A stretch of DNA of 64,000 nucleotides, from assembly GCA_002724395.1 (NCBI GenBank), contig PBOR01000035.1:21269-85268 (forward strand), in the 5' to 3' direction. How positions within the stretch are numbered: the first letter of the stretch is position 1; every line of letters begins with the position of its first letter. Origin of the DNA: Rhodospirillaceae bacterium. GTDB lineage: Bacteria > Pseudomonadota > Alphaproteobacteria > UBA8366. The notes beneath the pieces were generated by a model. It saw only the letters and a program-made list of their open reading frames with translations. It was not told the origin of the DNA and did not search any database. Of the stretch, positions 27,654 to 35,944 are shown piece after piece. A program made the position numbers and the translations under genes.

Positions 27654-29294
27654 TTATACGTTTTTATTGCGTGCCTCAGGCCGAATAGGTGTTTCTGGTC
27701 GAATATCCTTTTTTATTTTTTGTTTTGAGATTTCACCGTTCCTCAAATAATGCCCATCTGTCGCCCGTTTTGCTGCTTCATCCCATTCATCAGACCAGTC
27801 ACCAAGGGTATATCCGTGCCACGGGCTTTCGGGTTTCAGTGGCGGTAAACCTAATTTTTCCCAGAGGTCTTTGGCGTGTTCCATATACTCTTTTCTCGGT
27901 AGGGCGAGCGGGGGCATGGGTCCCTTCATTGTGGCATCAATGAGGAGGGTTGAGTCATGCTCAATGGACCGCTTAATACGGGGGCCTTGGCCATGGCCGC
28001 GATGTTCCAAAATATGGCAATCTAGGATCGGATTGCAACGATAGGACATCGCCCAAAAAACCGCGTCTCCGTTATCCGGGTCAATATCGTCATTAATGGC
28101 AATAATAAATTTACCCACATTACTTTGTAGCGCAGTGCAGCCATAGAGCGCGCGCCAAACTTCGGTAGATGGAGCGTCGCGCTCCATTTGCACGAATATT
28201 ACTTTGCGGAGGTTTGTTAGTGGCTCGTGAAGTGAAACCTTGATCACCCCTTGTATACCCAAGTTATCGCGTAAATGGGTCAGGTAGAGCGGCTCATACG
28301 CAAGGCGTTTGATGACCGAAGATTCACTCGGTGTGACTTGGCTGATTATGGATGGAATTACCGCTTTTTTGCGCCGCGTGATAGCGGTGACCTGGAATAT
28401 CATATTGTAGGACTCCAGAGCCACGTAGCCAGCGGATTCGCCGAATGGGGCCTCTGGTTCGACATGCTCCGTTGAGATCAACCCCTCAATTACTAGCTCA
28501 GATTCGGCAGGCACATCTAAATCGATCGTTTTAGCTTTGGTAACGTTAATGGGTTCACCTACAAGACCGCCAGCGACATCGATTTCGTCATAGCCCATTT
28601 TGAGCTTTTGCGGTGACATGTAGTTGAATGCTGGTGGACAGCCGATAACGATGGCGCACGGCATAGGTTCTCCGCGTTCTTTCCATTTTTTCCAATGTAT
28701 ATATCCCTCTGCACCGCCAGGTCGAATAACCATTCGGACGGCCATACGGTTGGAGGCTTTCAAGCCAGCACGATAGGTGCCGGAATTTTGGATGCCCGTC
28801 TCCGGGTCCTTAGTTATTACGTTGGTTGCGGTAAGGTAAGGGGCAGAATCGAAACCTGGAGTAGAGATAGGAATTGGCAGAGCGTCTAAGCCCTTGCCTT
28901 CGCCAATTAGGTCCTCACCGGTCTCAATCACTTCATGGCAAGGTGCGTTATCCACATGGTTGGGTTTAATTGGATTAGAGATCGCGTGGTTCCAAGTCTC
29001 TCCAATTTTATTGGGCTCGCAGCCAATGCCGATTTTATAGATTTCTGGATTGGTTGCGAGCGCGCCAATTACTACTGGGATATCATATTTTCGGCCTAAG
29101 CTGTCCGTAATATTGTTAAATAGGAACGCCTTACGATCGGCTTCGTTGATACCGCCGCGGAATTGCCACCGCACCAGGGGGTGCATCTCGGTATCTTTAT
29201 TAATTGGCTCATCGATTTCGACCAAGAGCCCTGCCTTTCGGAGGGCTTCGATATGATCGTGGAGGTCGGGATATCCTCTTTTTGGTGGTGGCAT
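27654..29294 (-). CDS. UbiD family decarboxylase, copy 1
   Basis: Prenylated-FMN-dependent (de)carboxylase of the UbiD/Fdc1 family, 546 residues from the ATG at 29294, which has an aaggaa ribosome site. An upstream ATG at 29372 would overlap the preceding gene. The catalytic Glu-x-Pro-Phe-Gly-Glu is present with Glu281 and Glu286 (PEAPFGESAGY), and the Arg of GTYRAGLK matches the essential active-site arginine. ITRRKKAVIPSIISQVTPSESSVIKR is the family's prFMN-region signature, here cited only in part. Last of four tandem copies on this strand, 19 bp after copy 2. Substrate unknown; the family acts on aromatic, heteroaromatic and unsaturated acids. Confidence 0.92.
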   Translation of the reverse strand: MPPPKRGYPDLHDHIEALRKAGLLVEIDEPINKDTEMHPLVRWQFRGGINEADRKAFLFNNITDSLGRKYDIPVVIGALATNPEIYKIGIGCEPNKIGETWNHAISNPIKPNHVDNAPCHEVIETGEDLIGEGKGLDALPIPISTPGFDSAPYLTATNVITKDPETGIQNSGTYRAGLKASNRMAVRMVIRPGGAEGYIHWKKWKERGEPMPCAIVIGCPPAFNYMSPQKLKMGYDEIDVAGGLVGEPINVTKAKTIDLDVPAESELVIEGLISTEHVEPEAPFGESAGYVALESYNMIFQVTAITRRKKAVIPSIISQVTPSESSVIKRLAYEPLYLTHLRDNLGIQGVIKVSLHEPLTNLRKVIFVQMERDAPSTEVWRALYGCTALQSNVGKFIIAINDDIDPDNGDAVFWAMSYRCNPILDCHILEHRGHGQGPRIKRSIEHDSTLLIDATMKGPMPPLALPRKEYMEHAKDLWEKLGLPPLKPESPWHGYTLGDWSDEWDEAAKRATDGHYLRNGEISKQKIKKDIRPETPIRPEARNKNV

Positions 29295-29313
29295 GAGGGC
29301 AGTTCCTTTTTTT

Positions 29314-30948
29314 TTATCTGTCGTCCGCCACCTGATCAGTAGGTGTTTCAGGAATGAGTCCTTTGCGAACACGCTGTGCGGTCAGCGAGCCATTCTCCGC
29401 ATAAAGCCCTTTTGCAGCACGCTCGGCCATCTTATCCCAGTACTCAGTCCAATTACCAAGTTCATAGCCGTGCCAGGGGGTTTCAGGGCGTAGGGTTGGG
29501 AGCCCAAGCTCCTCCCAAATCTTGGCTGCATTTTCCATATATTTTTTTTTGGGTAAGGCAAGTGGCGGCATTACAGATTCCATTGTCGCGTTAATCAGTA
29601 ATGTGGAGTCTGGATCAGGGCGTGTATCGGCATCAGGGCCGTGGCCCGGAGCTCGGAAGGGAAGAATTGCAGAATCTTCTGCAGGATTGGAACGGTAAGC
29701 CATAGCCCAGAAGATGGAGTCTGGATTATCCGGATCGATATCATCGTTAACTGCAATGACAAACTTTGCACAGTCTGCCCGATAATTAGCCGCACCATAA
29801 AGGGCTCGCCAAATTTCGGTCTTGGCTGCGCCCTGATCCATGATCACTATAATAAAGCGTAACACCGACGTGAGTGGCTCATGCATTACAAGCCCTTTAA
29901 TACCTTGGATGCCGAGATTGTCTCGAAGATGGCTCAGGAATACCGATTGCTGTGCTGTACGTCGGATAACCGAAGATTCGCTTGGTGTTACCTGGCTGAT
30001 AATAGATGGTAGTACGGCTTTCGTTTTGCGGGTGATGGCTGTGACCTCAAAAGCCATATTATAGGCTTCAAGCGCAACATAGCCGTGGCTTTCGCCGAAG
30101 GGTCCTTCCGGTTCGAGATGATCAGTGGCAATTAATCCCTCAATAACGATCTCGGCTTCCGCAGGCACCATCAGATCAACGGTTTGGGCTTTTACTACAT
30201 TGATGGGTCCGCCTGCGAGGCCACCTGCAATGGCAAGTTCATCCATTCCATGTTGAAATTTAGCGGGGGAACAATAATTCACCAGAGGAGGGCAACCGAC
30301 CACAATAGCGCAGGGCATTTTTTCCTCCCGTTCCTTGTATTTTAGCCAGTGCTGATAGCCATCCGCTCCGCCAATACGCGAGGACATGCGTACTCCGAGG
30401 CGGTGAGAATCTTTTAGTCCAGCGCGATATGTACCCATATTTTGAGTGCCGTCGTCCGGATCTCTAGTGATACAATTGGTGTTGGTGAAATAAGGGGCGG
30501 AGTCGAACCCGGGAGTTGATATGGGGACGGGAAAGGCGTCTAGTCCGTTGCCGTCGCCCAACAGTTCTTTACCCGTAATAACTATTTCTTGGCACGGGGC
30601 TTCTTGCACTTCTGCTGGCGGAATAGGGTTGGCAACCGCATCTTGCCAGGCCTTATTGATCTTATCGAGCGGTTGACCCATGCCGACGCCATAAATTTCC
30701 GGCGTGGCGGCAAGTGAGCCTACCGCAACCGGCATATCATATGCGCGACCTTTACTGTCGATGATATTGGTAAATAAAAAAGCCTTACGGTCTTTAACGG
30801 GAATTCCCCCCCTGAACTGCCATCGCACTAATGGATGTAATTCGGTATCTTTATTGACCGGCTCGTCGATGCGCTGCAATAGGCCCGCTTTTTCGAGCGC
30901 CTGTAGATGCTCCGGTAGGTCGGCATAGGTACGTTTAGGACTGGGCAT
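29314..30948 (-). CDS. UbiD family decarboxylase, copy 2
   Basis: A 544-residue prFMN-dependent decarboxylase-type protein. Glu281 and Glu286 form the ExPFGE active site (PEGPFGESHGY); GTYRAGLKDSHRLGVRM carries the conserved Arg; PSIISQVTPSESSVIRR follows. It begins PSPKRTYADLPEHLQALEKAG, the N-terminal helix shared by all four copies. By eye it is closest to copy 3. The ATG at 30948 lies 5 bp after the stop of a 29-residue membrane-peptide gene. Residues needed for catalysis look intact, so this is not a decayed duplicate. Confidence 0.92.
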   Translation of the reverse strand: MPSPKRTYADLPEHLQALEKAGLLQRIDEPVNKDTELHPLVRWQFRGGIPVKDRKAFLFTNIIDSKGRAYDMPVAVGSLAATPEIYGVGMGQPLDKINKAWQDAVANPIPPAEVQEAPCQEIVITGKELLGDGNGLDAFPVPISTPGFDSAPYFTNTNCITRDPDDGTQNMGTYRAGLKDSHRLGVRMSSRIGGADGYQHWLKYKEREEKMPCAIVVGCPPLVNYCSPAKFQHGMDELAIAGGLAGGPINVVKAQTVDLMVPAEAEIVIEGLIATDHLEPEGPFGESHGYVALEAYNMAFEVTAITRKTKAVLPSIISQVTPSESSVIRRTAQQSVFLSHLRDNLGIQGIKGLVMHEPLTSVLRFIIVIMDQGAAKTEIWRALYGAANYRADCAKFVIAVNDDIDPDNPDSIFWAMAYRSNPAEDSAILPFRAPGHGPDADTRPDPDSTLLINATMESVMPPLALPKKKYMENAAKIWEELGLPTLRPETPWHGYELGNWTEYWDKMAERAAKGLYAENGSLTAQRVRKGLIPETPTDQVADDR

Positions 30949-30953
30949 GGTGA

Positions 30954-31043
30954 CTAATTATTCCTGCTGACTAGCCAACGGACAAAAATACCAACACCGG
31001 CACCGATGATGATGAGGACGACGATTTCTAAATTCTGATACAA
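30954..31043 (-). CDS. 29-residue single-span membrane peptide in the UbiD operon
   Basis: A tiny gene read directly from the gap between UbiD copies 3 and 2. It starts with TTG at 31043, 4 bp after the stop of copy 3, with GGAGG 9 bases upstream inside the end of that gene. It stops at 30954, 5 bp before the ATG of copy 2. The product MYQNLEIVVLIIIGAGVGIF... continues with a positive RWLVSR end, a single membrane span with a short N-terminus. It fills the gap with almost no spare DNA, which supports it. I know no family. It might anchor or regulate the UbiD enzymes; that is inference. Confidence 0.6.
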   Translation of the reverse strand: MYQNLEIVVLIIIGAGVGIFVRWLVSRNN

Positions 31044-31047
31044 TCTC

Positions 31048-32685
31048 TTATTCCTCCGTCGGTTTGCCAGGTGTCATCTCGATGTCCGTAACGAGGGTTT
31101 CCGGTTTGACACCTTGGACAAGGCGTTTTTCGGTGAGCTCTCCGTTCGTTTTGTAATCGCCCGCGGCTGCACGTTTTGCCATTTCGTCCCAATATGAATT
31201 CCAATCGCCTAATTCGTAGCCATGCCAAGGTGTTTCTGGTTTTAGCTCGGGTAGGCCCAACCGTTCCCAAAGTGCTTTGGCGTTTTCCATATATTCGCGC
31301 TTGGGCAACGCAACCGGCGGCATGTCTGCCTTGATTGTAGCATTGATCAACATGGTAGCGTCATTTCCATGTCCTTTGGGACCGTGCCCACCGCTGCGGT
31401 GCGGTAAAACGTGAACATCAAGAGCTGGATTCGAGCGGTAGGTTATGGACCATAAAATGGCATCTCCGTTCAGTGGATCAATGTCTTCACTCACGGCTAT
31501 GACATATTTACCGCAGTCAGCGCGAAAATTCGAAATCCCGTAGAGCGCGCGCCATACTTCGGTGGGCGCAGCCTCGCGGTCCATGACGAGAAAGGTAACC
31601 TTACGAAGGTTTGTGAGTGGCTCATGAAGAGCGATACTCTTGATACCTTGGATACCCAGATTATCTCGTAAATGCGCCATAAACATGGGCTCGTAAGCAA
31701 CCCGCTTAATAACTGACGATTCGCTTGGTGTGACTTGACTAATAATGGAGGGAATAACCGGTTTTTCTTTCATACAAATCGCTGTAATTTCCATCTGCAT
31801 GTTGAAACCTTCAAGCGCGATATGGCCATGGCTTTCGCCGAATGGGCCTTCGGGTTCAAGGTACTCTGTATCAACCAAACCCTCGATCACTAATTCCGAT
31901 TGTGAAGGCACAAGTAGATCACTGGTTTTGCATTTCACGATTTGGATGGGTTCGCCAGCTAGGCCGCCCGCTACATCGATTTCATCAATAGTACGGGGTA
32001 GTTTTTGCGGGCCCATAAACGCAACGTGCGGTGGACATCCTATAACGAATGCTACCGGCATTTTTTCGCCGCGCTTCTGATACTTCACCCAATGGGCATA
32101 GCCGCCTGCACCGCCGGTCCGGCTCGACATCCGGACCCCCAGTCTATTGGAAGATTTTAGGCCAGCTCTATACGTGCCGATATTTTGAATGCCGGTTTCT
32201 GGATCTTTTGTTACGCAGTTGGTCGCGGTGAAGTAGGGTGCGGCATCGTAGCCAGGCGTAGATATAGGGATTGGCAAGGTATCTAGGCCCTTACCTTCGC
32301 CGATCAATTCGTTGCCTGTAATAACTACTTCGTGACAAGGTGCATCGGATACTTCAAGGGGTTTGATGGGGTTTGAGATTGCTTGTTCCCAATGGGAGCC
32401 GATCTTATCCATCGGTACATTCATGCCGATGCGGTAGATTTCCGGCGTGGTGGCCAGAGCGCCAACTACAACTGGGTAATCGTATTTGCGGCCCCTACTA
32501 TCCGTGATGTTGGTAAACATCCATGCCTTGCGATTGTATTCTGGAATGCCCCCTCGAAATTGCCATCGCACCAACGGGTGCATTTCCGTATCTTTGTTTA
32601 TTGCGCGGTCGACGGTTCGGAGTAGGCCAGATTTTTCCAGCTCGGCTAGGTGTTCCTGATAGTCTCTATATCCGCGTTTAGCCAC
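31048..32685 (-). CDS. UbiD family decarboxylase, copy 3
   Basis: A 545-residue UbiD-type protein beginning AKRGYRDYQEHLAELEKSG. The catalytic Glu279 and Glu284 (PEGPFGESHGH), the GTYRAGLKSSNRLGVRM arginine and IISQVTPSESSVIKR are all present. GYAHWVKYQKRGEKMP near residue 205 includes the His expected to help bind the cofactor phosphate with a divalent metal. It lies 21 bp downstream of copy 4 and is followed by the membrane peptide gene, whose ribosome site lies in its last codons. Intact residues suggest an active enzyme with its own substrate or a subunit of a mixed complex. Confidence 0.92.
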   Translation of the reverse strand: MAKRGYRDYQEHLAELEKSGLLRTVDRAINKDTEMHPLVRWQFRGGIPEYNRKAWMFTNITDSRGRKYDYPVVVGALATTPEIYRIGMNVPMDKIGSHWEQAISNPIKPLEVSDAPCHEVVITGNELIGEGKGLDTLPIPISTPGYDAAPYFTATNCVTKDPETGIQNIGTYRAGLKSSNRLGVRMSSRTGGAGGYAHWVKYQKRGEKMPVAFVIGCPPHVAFMGPQKLPRTIDEIDVAGGLAGEPIQIVKCKTSDLLVPSQSELVIEGLVDTEYLEPEGPFGESHGHIALEGFNMQMEITAICMKEKPVIPSIISQVTPSESSVIKRVAYEPMFMAHLRDNLGIQGIKSIALHEPLTNLRKVTFLVMDREAAPTEVWRALYGISNFRADCGKYVIAVSEDIDPLNGDAILWSITYRSNPALDVHVLPHRSGGHGPKGHGNDATMLINATIKADMPPVALPKREYMENAKALWERLGLPELKPETPWHGYELGDWNSYWDEMAKRAAAGDYKTNGELTEKRLVQGVKPETLVTDIEMTPGKPTEE

Positions 32686-32706
32686 GAGCCGTATCTCCGA
32701 GTGCTA

Positions 32707-34401
32707 TTACTTGTTAGATTCCGGAATGCCGTCCCAAGTCACTTCTTCGTTAGGTTCTTCCTCTCCGACGCCTGGGTTACCGATATCGAGGGTACGGACT
32801 TCGGTGTTCATTTCTACATCGTTGCGGCGATAGCCGGCGATGGTTTTACCGGTTTCCCAATAGTCGCTCCGAACAGCACGGCGTGCCATAATGTCGAGGT
32901 CCGCATTCCATTCGCCAAGGTCGTAGCCATACCAGGGCCGCTCCGGTTTGATTTCCGGCAAGCCTAATTCGTCCCATATCTTTGCCGCATTTTCCATATA
33001 CTCGCGCTTTGGTAGGGCAACAGGAGGTAAATCCTCCTTAAGCGTGGCATCTACCAAGACTGCAGAATCTTCGGAATCGAGCACACTGCGGGGGCCGTGT
33101 CCTTCATGCTTGTGGGGCAGCATATGAGTGTCGCGATGAGGTTTGCAGCGATACGACATTGCCCAGAAAATCGCATTGGCATCGTCAGGATCTATGTCTT
33201 CGTTAATAGCGACCACCCACTTACCTTCTGCCATGCGGTGGGCAGCTGTCGCGTAAAGTGCACGCCAGACTTCGGTGCTAGCTGCATTACGGTCCATAGT
33301 GATTAGAATGAGCTTATGGAGCGACGTTAAGGGTTCGTGCATAGATACGCCGACGAAGCCTTGAATGCCTACCGTATCGCGTAAATGTGCGAGCAGTTTA
33401 GCTTCATAAGCAGGTCGTTTTATGGTCGCCGATTCACTTGGTGTCACTTGGCTCACCCAAGATGTAATGACCGCATCTTTACGCCGGGTAATCGCGGTCA
33501 CATCCATATAACCATTATATTCCTGTAAATTAACGTGGCCGTGGGATTCGCCAAATGGGGCTTCAGGCTCTAGCCATTCGGTACTGATATATCCTTCAAC
33601 AACGACTTCAGCTTCCGCCGGTACCAACATATCAAGAGTTTTTGCTTTCACCATATTCAGTGGTGCATTTACTAGGCCGCCTGAGACGTGGTGTTCATCA
33701 AGCCCATGAGGCAATTTCTGTACTGATGTAAAGGAGACGATCGGCGGGCAGCCAAGCACTATACAACAAGGCATGGGTTCGCCACGCTCTTTCCATTCAA
33801 GCCAATGGAGGTAACCGCCAGTGTGATGTTCGATTGATGGATTAAAGCCAATACGATCCGGTGCTTTAATTTGGGCACGGTAGTTGCCATTGTTATAGGA
33901 CCCGTCTACCGGACTTTGAGTGATAAAGTGAGACGATGACATGTAAGGTGCGTTGTCCCAGCCAGGCGTCGAAATTGGAACAGGAATGGCGTCTAAGCCA
34001 TTTCCATTGAGAAGATCTTTGCCTTCGAAAACCAGATCGTGGCATGGTGCGTCGTTAGTATCCATGATATTCGGCGCGATCGGGTTATTCATCGCTTTGA
34101 TCCAAGTATCACCAATTTCTTCGATTTCACAGCCCATTCCTGTCTTGTAAATCTCGCGGCTACCAGCGAGCCCGCAAACCAAAACAGGGATATCAAATTT
34201 ACGGCCTTTACTGTCAACAACGTTAGTAAACAGCCATGCTTTGCGGTTTTTCTCTTGAACGCCACCACGGAATTGCCACCGTACCAGTGGATGCATTTCC
34301 GTATCTTTATTGATTTCGCGGTCAACCTCGATCAGCAAATCAGCTTGACGTAGAGCTTCAATATGATCATGCAGATCGGAATAATTGCGTTTGGCGCTCA
34401 T
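32707..34401 (-). CDS. UbiD family decarboxylase, copy 4 (first gene of the array)
   Basis: A 564-residue UbiD-type protein and the most divergent of the four. Glu280 and Glu285 (PEAPFGESHGH) are kept, but the arginine segment reads GNYRAQIKAPDRIGF instead of GTYRAGLK, and the following stretch (HHTGGYLHWLEWKERG) replaces the R-x-GG run of the others. The C-terminus is extended with an acidic tail ending EEPNEEVTWDGIPESNK. It is the promoter-proximal gene of the minus-strand operon, divergent from the molybdenum hydroxylase genes across 175 bp that probably holds both promoters. Confidence 0.92.
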   Translation of the reverse strand: MSAKRNYSDLHDHIEALRQADLLIEVDREINKDTEMHPLVRWQFRGGVQEKNRKAWLFTNVVDSKGRKFDIPVLVCGLAGSREIYKTGMGCEIEEIGDTWIKAMNNPIAPNIMDTNDAPCHDLVFEGKDLLNGNGLDAIPVPISTPGWDNAPYMSSSHFITQSPVDGSYNNGNYRAQIKAPDRIGFNPSIEHHTGGYLHWLEWKERGEPMPCCIVLGCPPIVSFTSVQKLPHGLDEHHVSGGLVNAPLNMVKAKTLDMLVPAEAEVVVEGYISTEWLEPEAPFGESHGHVNLQEYNGYMDVTAITRRKDAVITSWVSQVTPSESATIKRPAYEAKLLAHLRDTVGIQGFVGVSMHEPLTSLHKLILITMDRNAASTEVWRALYATAAHRMAEGKWVVAINEDIDPDDANAIFWAMSYRCKPHRDTHMLPHKHEGHGPRSVLDSEDSAVLVDATLKEDLPPVALPKREYMENAAKIWDELGLPEIKPERPWYGYDLGEWNADLDIMARRAVRSDYWETGKTIAGYRRNDVEMNTEVRTLDIGNPGVGEEEPNEEVTWDGIPESNK

Positions 34402-34576
34402 CGGAGCCTCCCCTTAAAACTCGAATTTTGTGATCATTCCCGGGAGCAGAACTGGTACATGATCGGAGGAAAGGGTTCAACGAAGATTTTTTTTCACTTC
34501 CATTCTTGATGATTGACTGATGAGACTTCAGTTGCCACTCTTTGCTACCTGAAATTTTAGCACATGGAAGATCTTT

Positions 34577-35449
34577 ATGAAGGCTGCTGCCTTTGATTAT
34601 AAAAGGCCTGACACTCTTGAGGCCGTACTTGCTGAACTCGCAGAAGTTGGTGATGAAGGGCTCATCATTGCCGGTGGGCAAACCTTAGTTCCCTTGATGG
34701 CCATGCGCTTAGTTCGGCCTTCTTTGTTAATTGACATTAACCACGTGAGTGAGCTGTCGGGTATTAAAATCGACGGCGATATGCTCGTTATAAAAGCGTG
34801 TACTCGGCAGGTTTTGTCGGAGCAATCGCATGATATTAGCGAGGCAATGCCATTGCTCGCCAAAGGAATTCGCCATGTAGGACACACGCAGACCCGCAAT
34901 CGCGGTACCGTTGGCGGCAGTCTTGCGAATGCAGACCCGTCAGCTGAAATTCCCATAGTCGCGCAAAATTTAGATGCAATTCTAGTATCTGAATCGGCTA
35001 AAGGCGAAAGAAACATTGATGCTAGTGACTTCTTTTTCTCGGCAATGGATACCGCGCTTGAAGATGATGAGTGCTTGAAGGAAGTGCGATTTCCTATTTG
35101 GCGAGACCAGAAAGTGGGAACTGGCTTTCAAGAAGTCAGTATTCGCGCAAGCGATTATGCTATTGTGGCAGCGGCGGCTCAACTTGGAACCGATAGCAAG
35201 GGAATTTGTTCGCGTGCGGCAGTAACTGTTGGCGGATGCGCTCCGGTCGCTAAGAAGATTAAGGCAGTTAGCGATGTCCTTGTTGGCAGTGATTTGTCTG
35301 ATGCAGTACTAAAGGAAGCAGCGCATTCAGTGATCGGTAAACTTGAACCAGAATCTGATGTTCATGCGACAGCGGCCTATCGAAAGCGCGTCGCCGGGCA
35401 AATCGTGGAGCGCTCGCTGTTTGAAGCGCGTGCGGAGGTGTTTGGTTAG
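34577..35449 (+). CDS. molybdenum hydroxylase FAD-binding (medium) subunit
   Basis: A 290-residue subunit of the xanthine dehydrogenase/CoxM family, which passes electrons from the Fe-S clusters to FAD. The FAD motifs are IIAGGQTLVPLMAMR near residue 32 and RNRGTVGGSLANADPSAEIP near residue 108. The C-terminal CO_deh_flav domain is complete, ending in a helix with VHATAAYRKRVAGQIVERS. A ggaag ribosome site precedes the ATG. It is followed after 3 bp by the 2Fe-2S subunit. First gene of a three-gene operon divergent from the UbiD array. Confidence 0.93.
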   Translation: MKAAAFDYKRPDTLEAVLAELAEVGDEGLIIAGGQTLVPLMAMRLVRPSLLIDINHVSELSGIKIDGDMLVIKACTRQVLSEQSHDISEAMPLLAKGIRHVGHTQTRNRGTVGGSLANADPSAEIPIVAQNLDAILVSESAKGERNIDASDFFFSAMDTALEDDECLKEVRFPIWRDQKVGTGFQEVSIRASDYAIVAAAAQLGTDSKGICSRAAVTVGGCAPVAKKIKAVSDVLVGSDLSDAVLKEAAHSVIGKLEPESDVHATAAYRKRVAGQIVERSLFEARAEVFG

Positions 35450-35452
35450 GCT

Positions 35453-35944
35453 ATGGTGGATAATTTTGAGAAAAAAGTTTCTATAACCGTTAACGGTAAG
35501 GCCTATCAGGCATCCATTGAGCCGCGTATGACTTTACTAGATTTTTTGCGCGATGAAGCAGGGCTGACTGGGACACATGCGGGTTGTGAACATGGGGTGT
35601 GTGGCGCTTGTTCGGTTTTTCACGACGGTGCGCCCGTGCGGTCTTGTCTTATGTTTGCGGTGCAAGCAGATGGTTATGAGGTGACGACCGTTGAGGGTCT
35701 CGCTCAGGTGGATGGTACGCTTAGCGTTCTTCAAGATTGTTTTTGGGAAACCCACGCGATGCAATGTGGCTATTGCACTTCCGGCATGTTGATAGCTGGG
35801 CAGGCTCTATTGCAGGACAATGCAAATCCGTCGGAAGAGGATATTGTTGAAGCAATCGGCGGAAATCTGTGCCGGTGCACCGGTTATCGTCAAATTATAG
35901 ATGCCATCTCATTAGCTGCTAAAAAGCTAAAGGAGGTAGTATGA
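35453..35944 (+). CDS. molybdenum hydroxylase [2Fe-2S] (small) subunit
   Basis: A 163-residue two-cluster subunit of the XdhC-like/CoxS iron-sulfur family (not the XdhC chaperone). The plant-type cluster is in GTHAGCEHGVCGACSVFHDG plus the cysteine of VRSCLMFA. The C-terminal four-helix cluster has MQCGYCTSGMLIA and GNLCRCTGYRQI. All eight cysteines are present. It ends with an ATGA overlap with the large subunit gene, showing tight coupling. Confidence 0.95.
   Translation: MVDNFEKKVSITVNGKAYQASIEPRMTLLDFLRDEAGLTGTHAGCEHGVCGACSVFHDGAPVRSCLMFAVQADGYEVTTVEGLAQVDGTLSVLQDCFWETHAMQCGYCTSGMLIAGQALLQDNANPSEEDIVEAIGGNLCRCTGYRQIIDAISLAAKKLKEVV

Noticed and set aside
29314..34401. Several plus-strand frames of 60-110 codons inside the UbiD genes.
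   Set aside because: They mirror the same conserved codons in all four copies on the opposite strand, as expected of shadows of strongly biased coding sequence.
27654..34401. A DNA repeat array or recombination hot spot formed by the four UbiD copies.
   Set aside because: The copies are clearly divergent in protein sequence, and I see no long identical stretches at DNA level.
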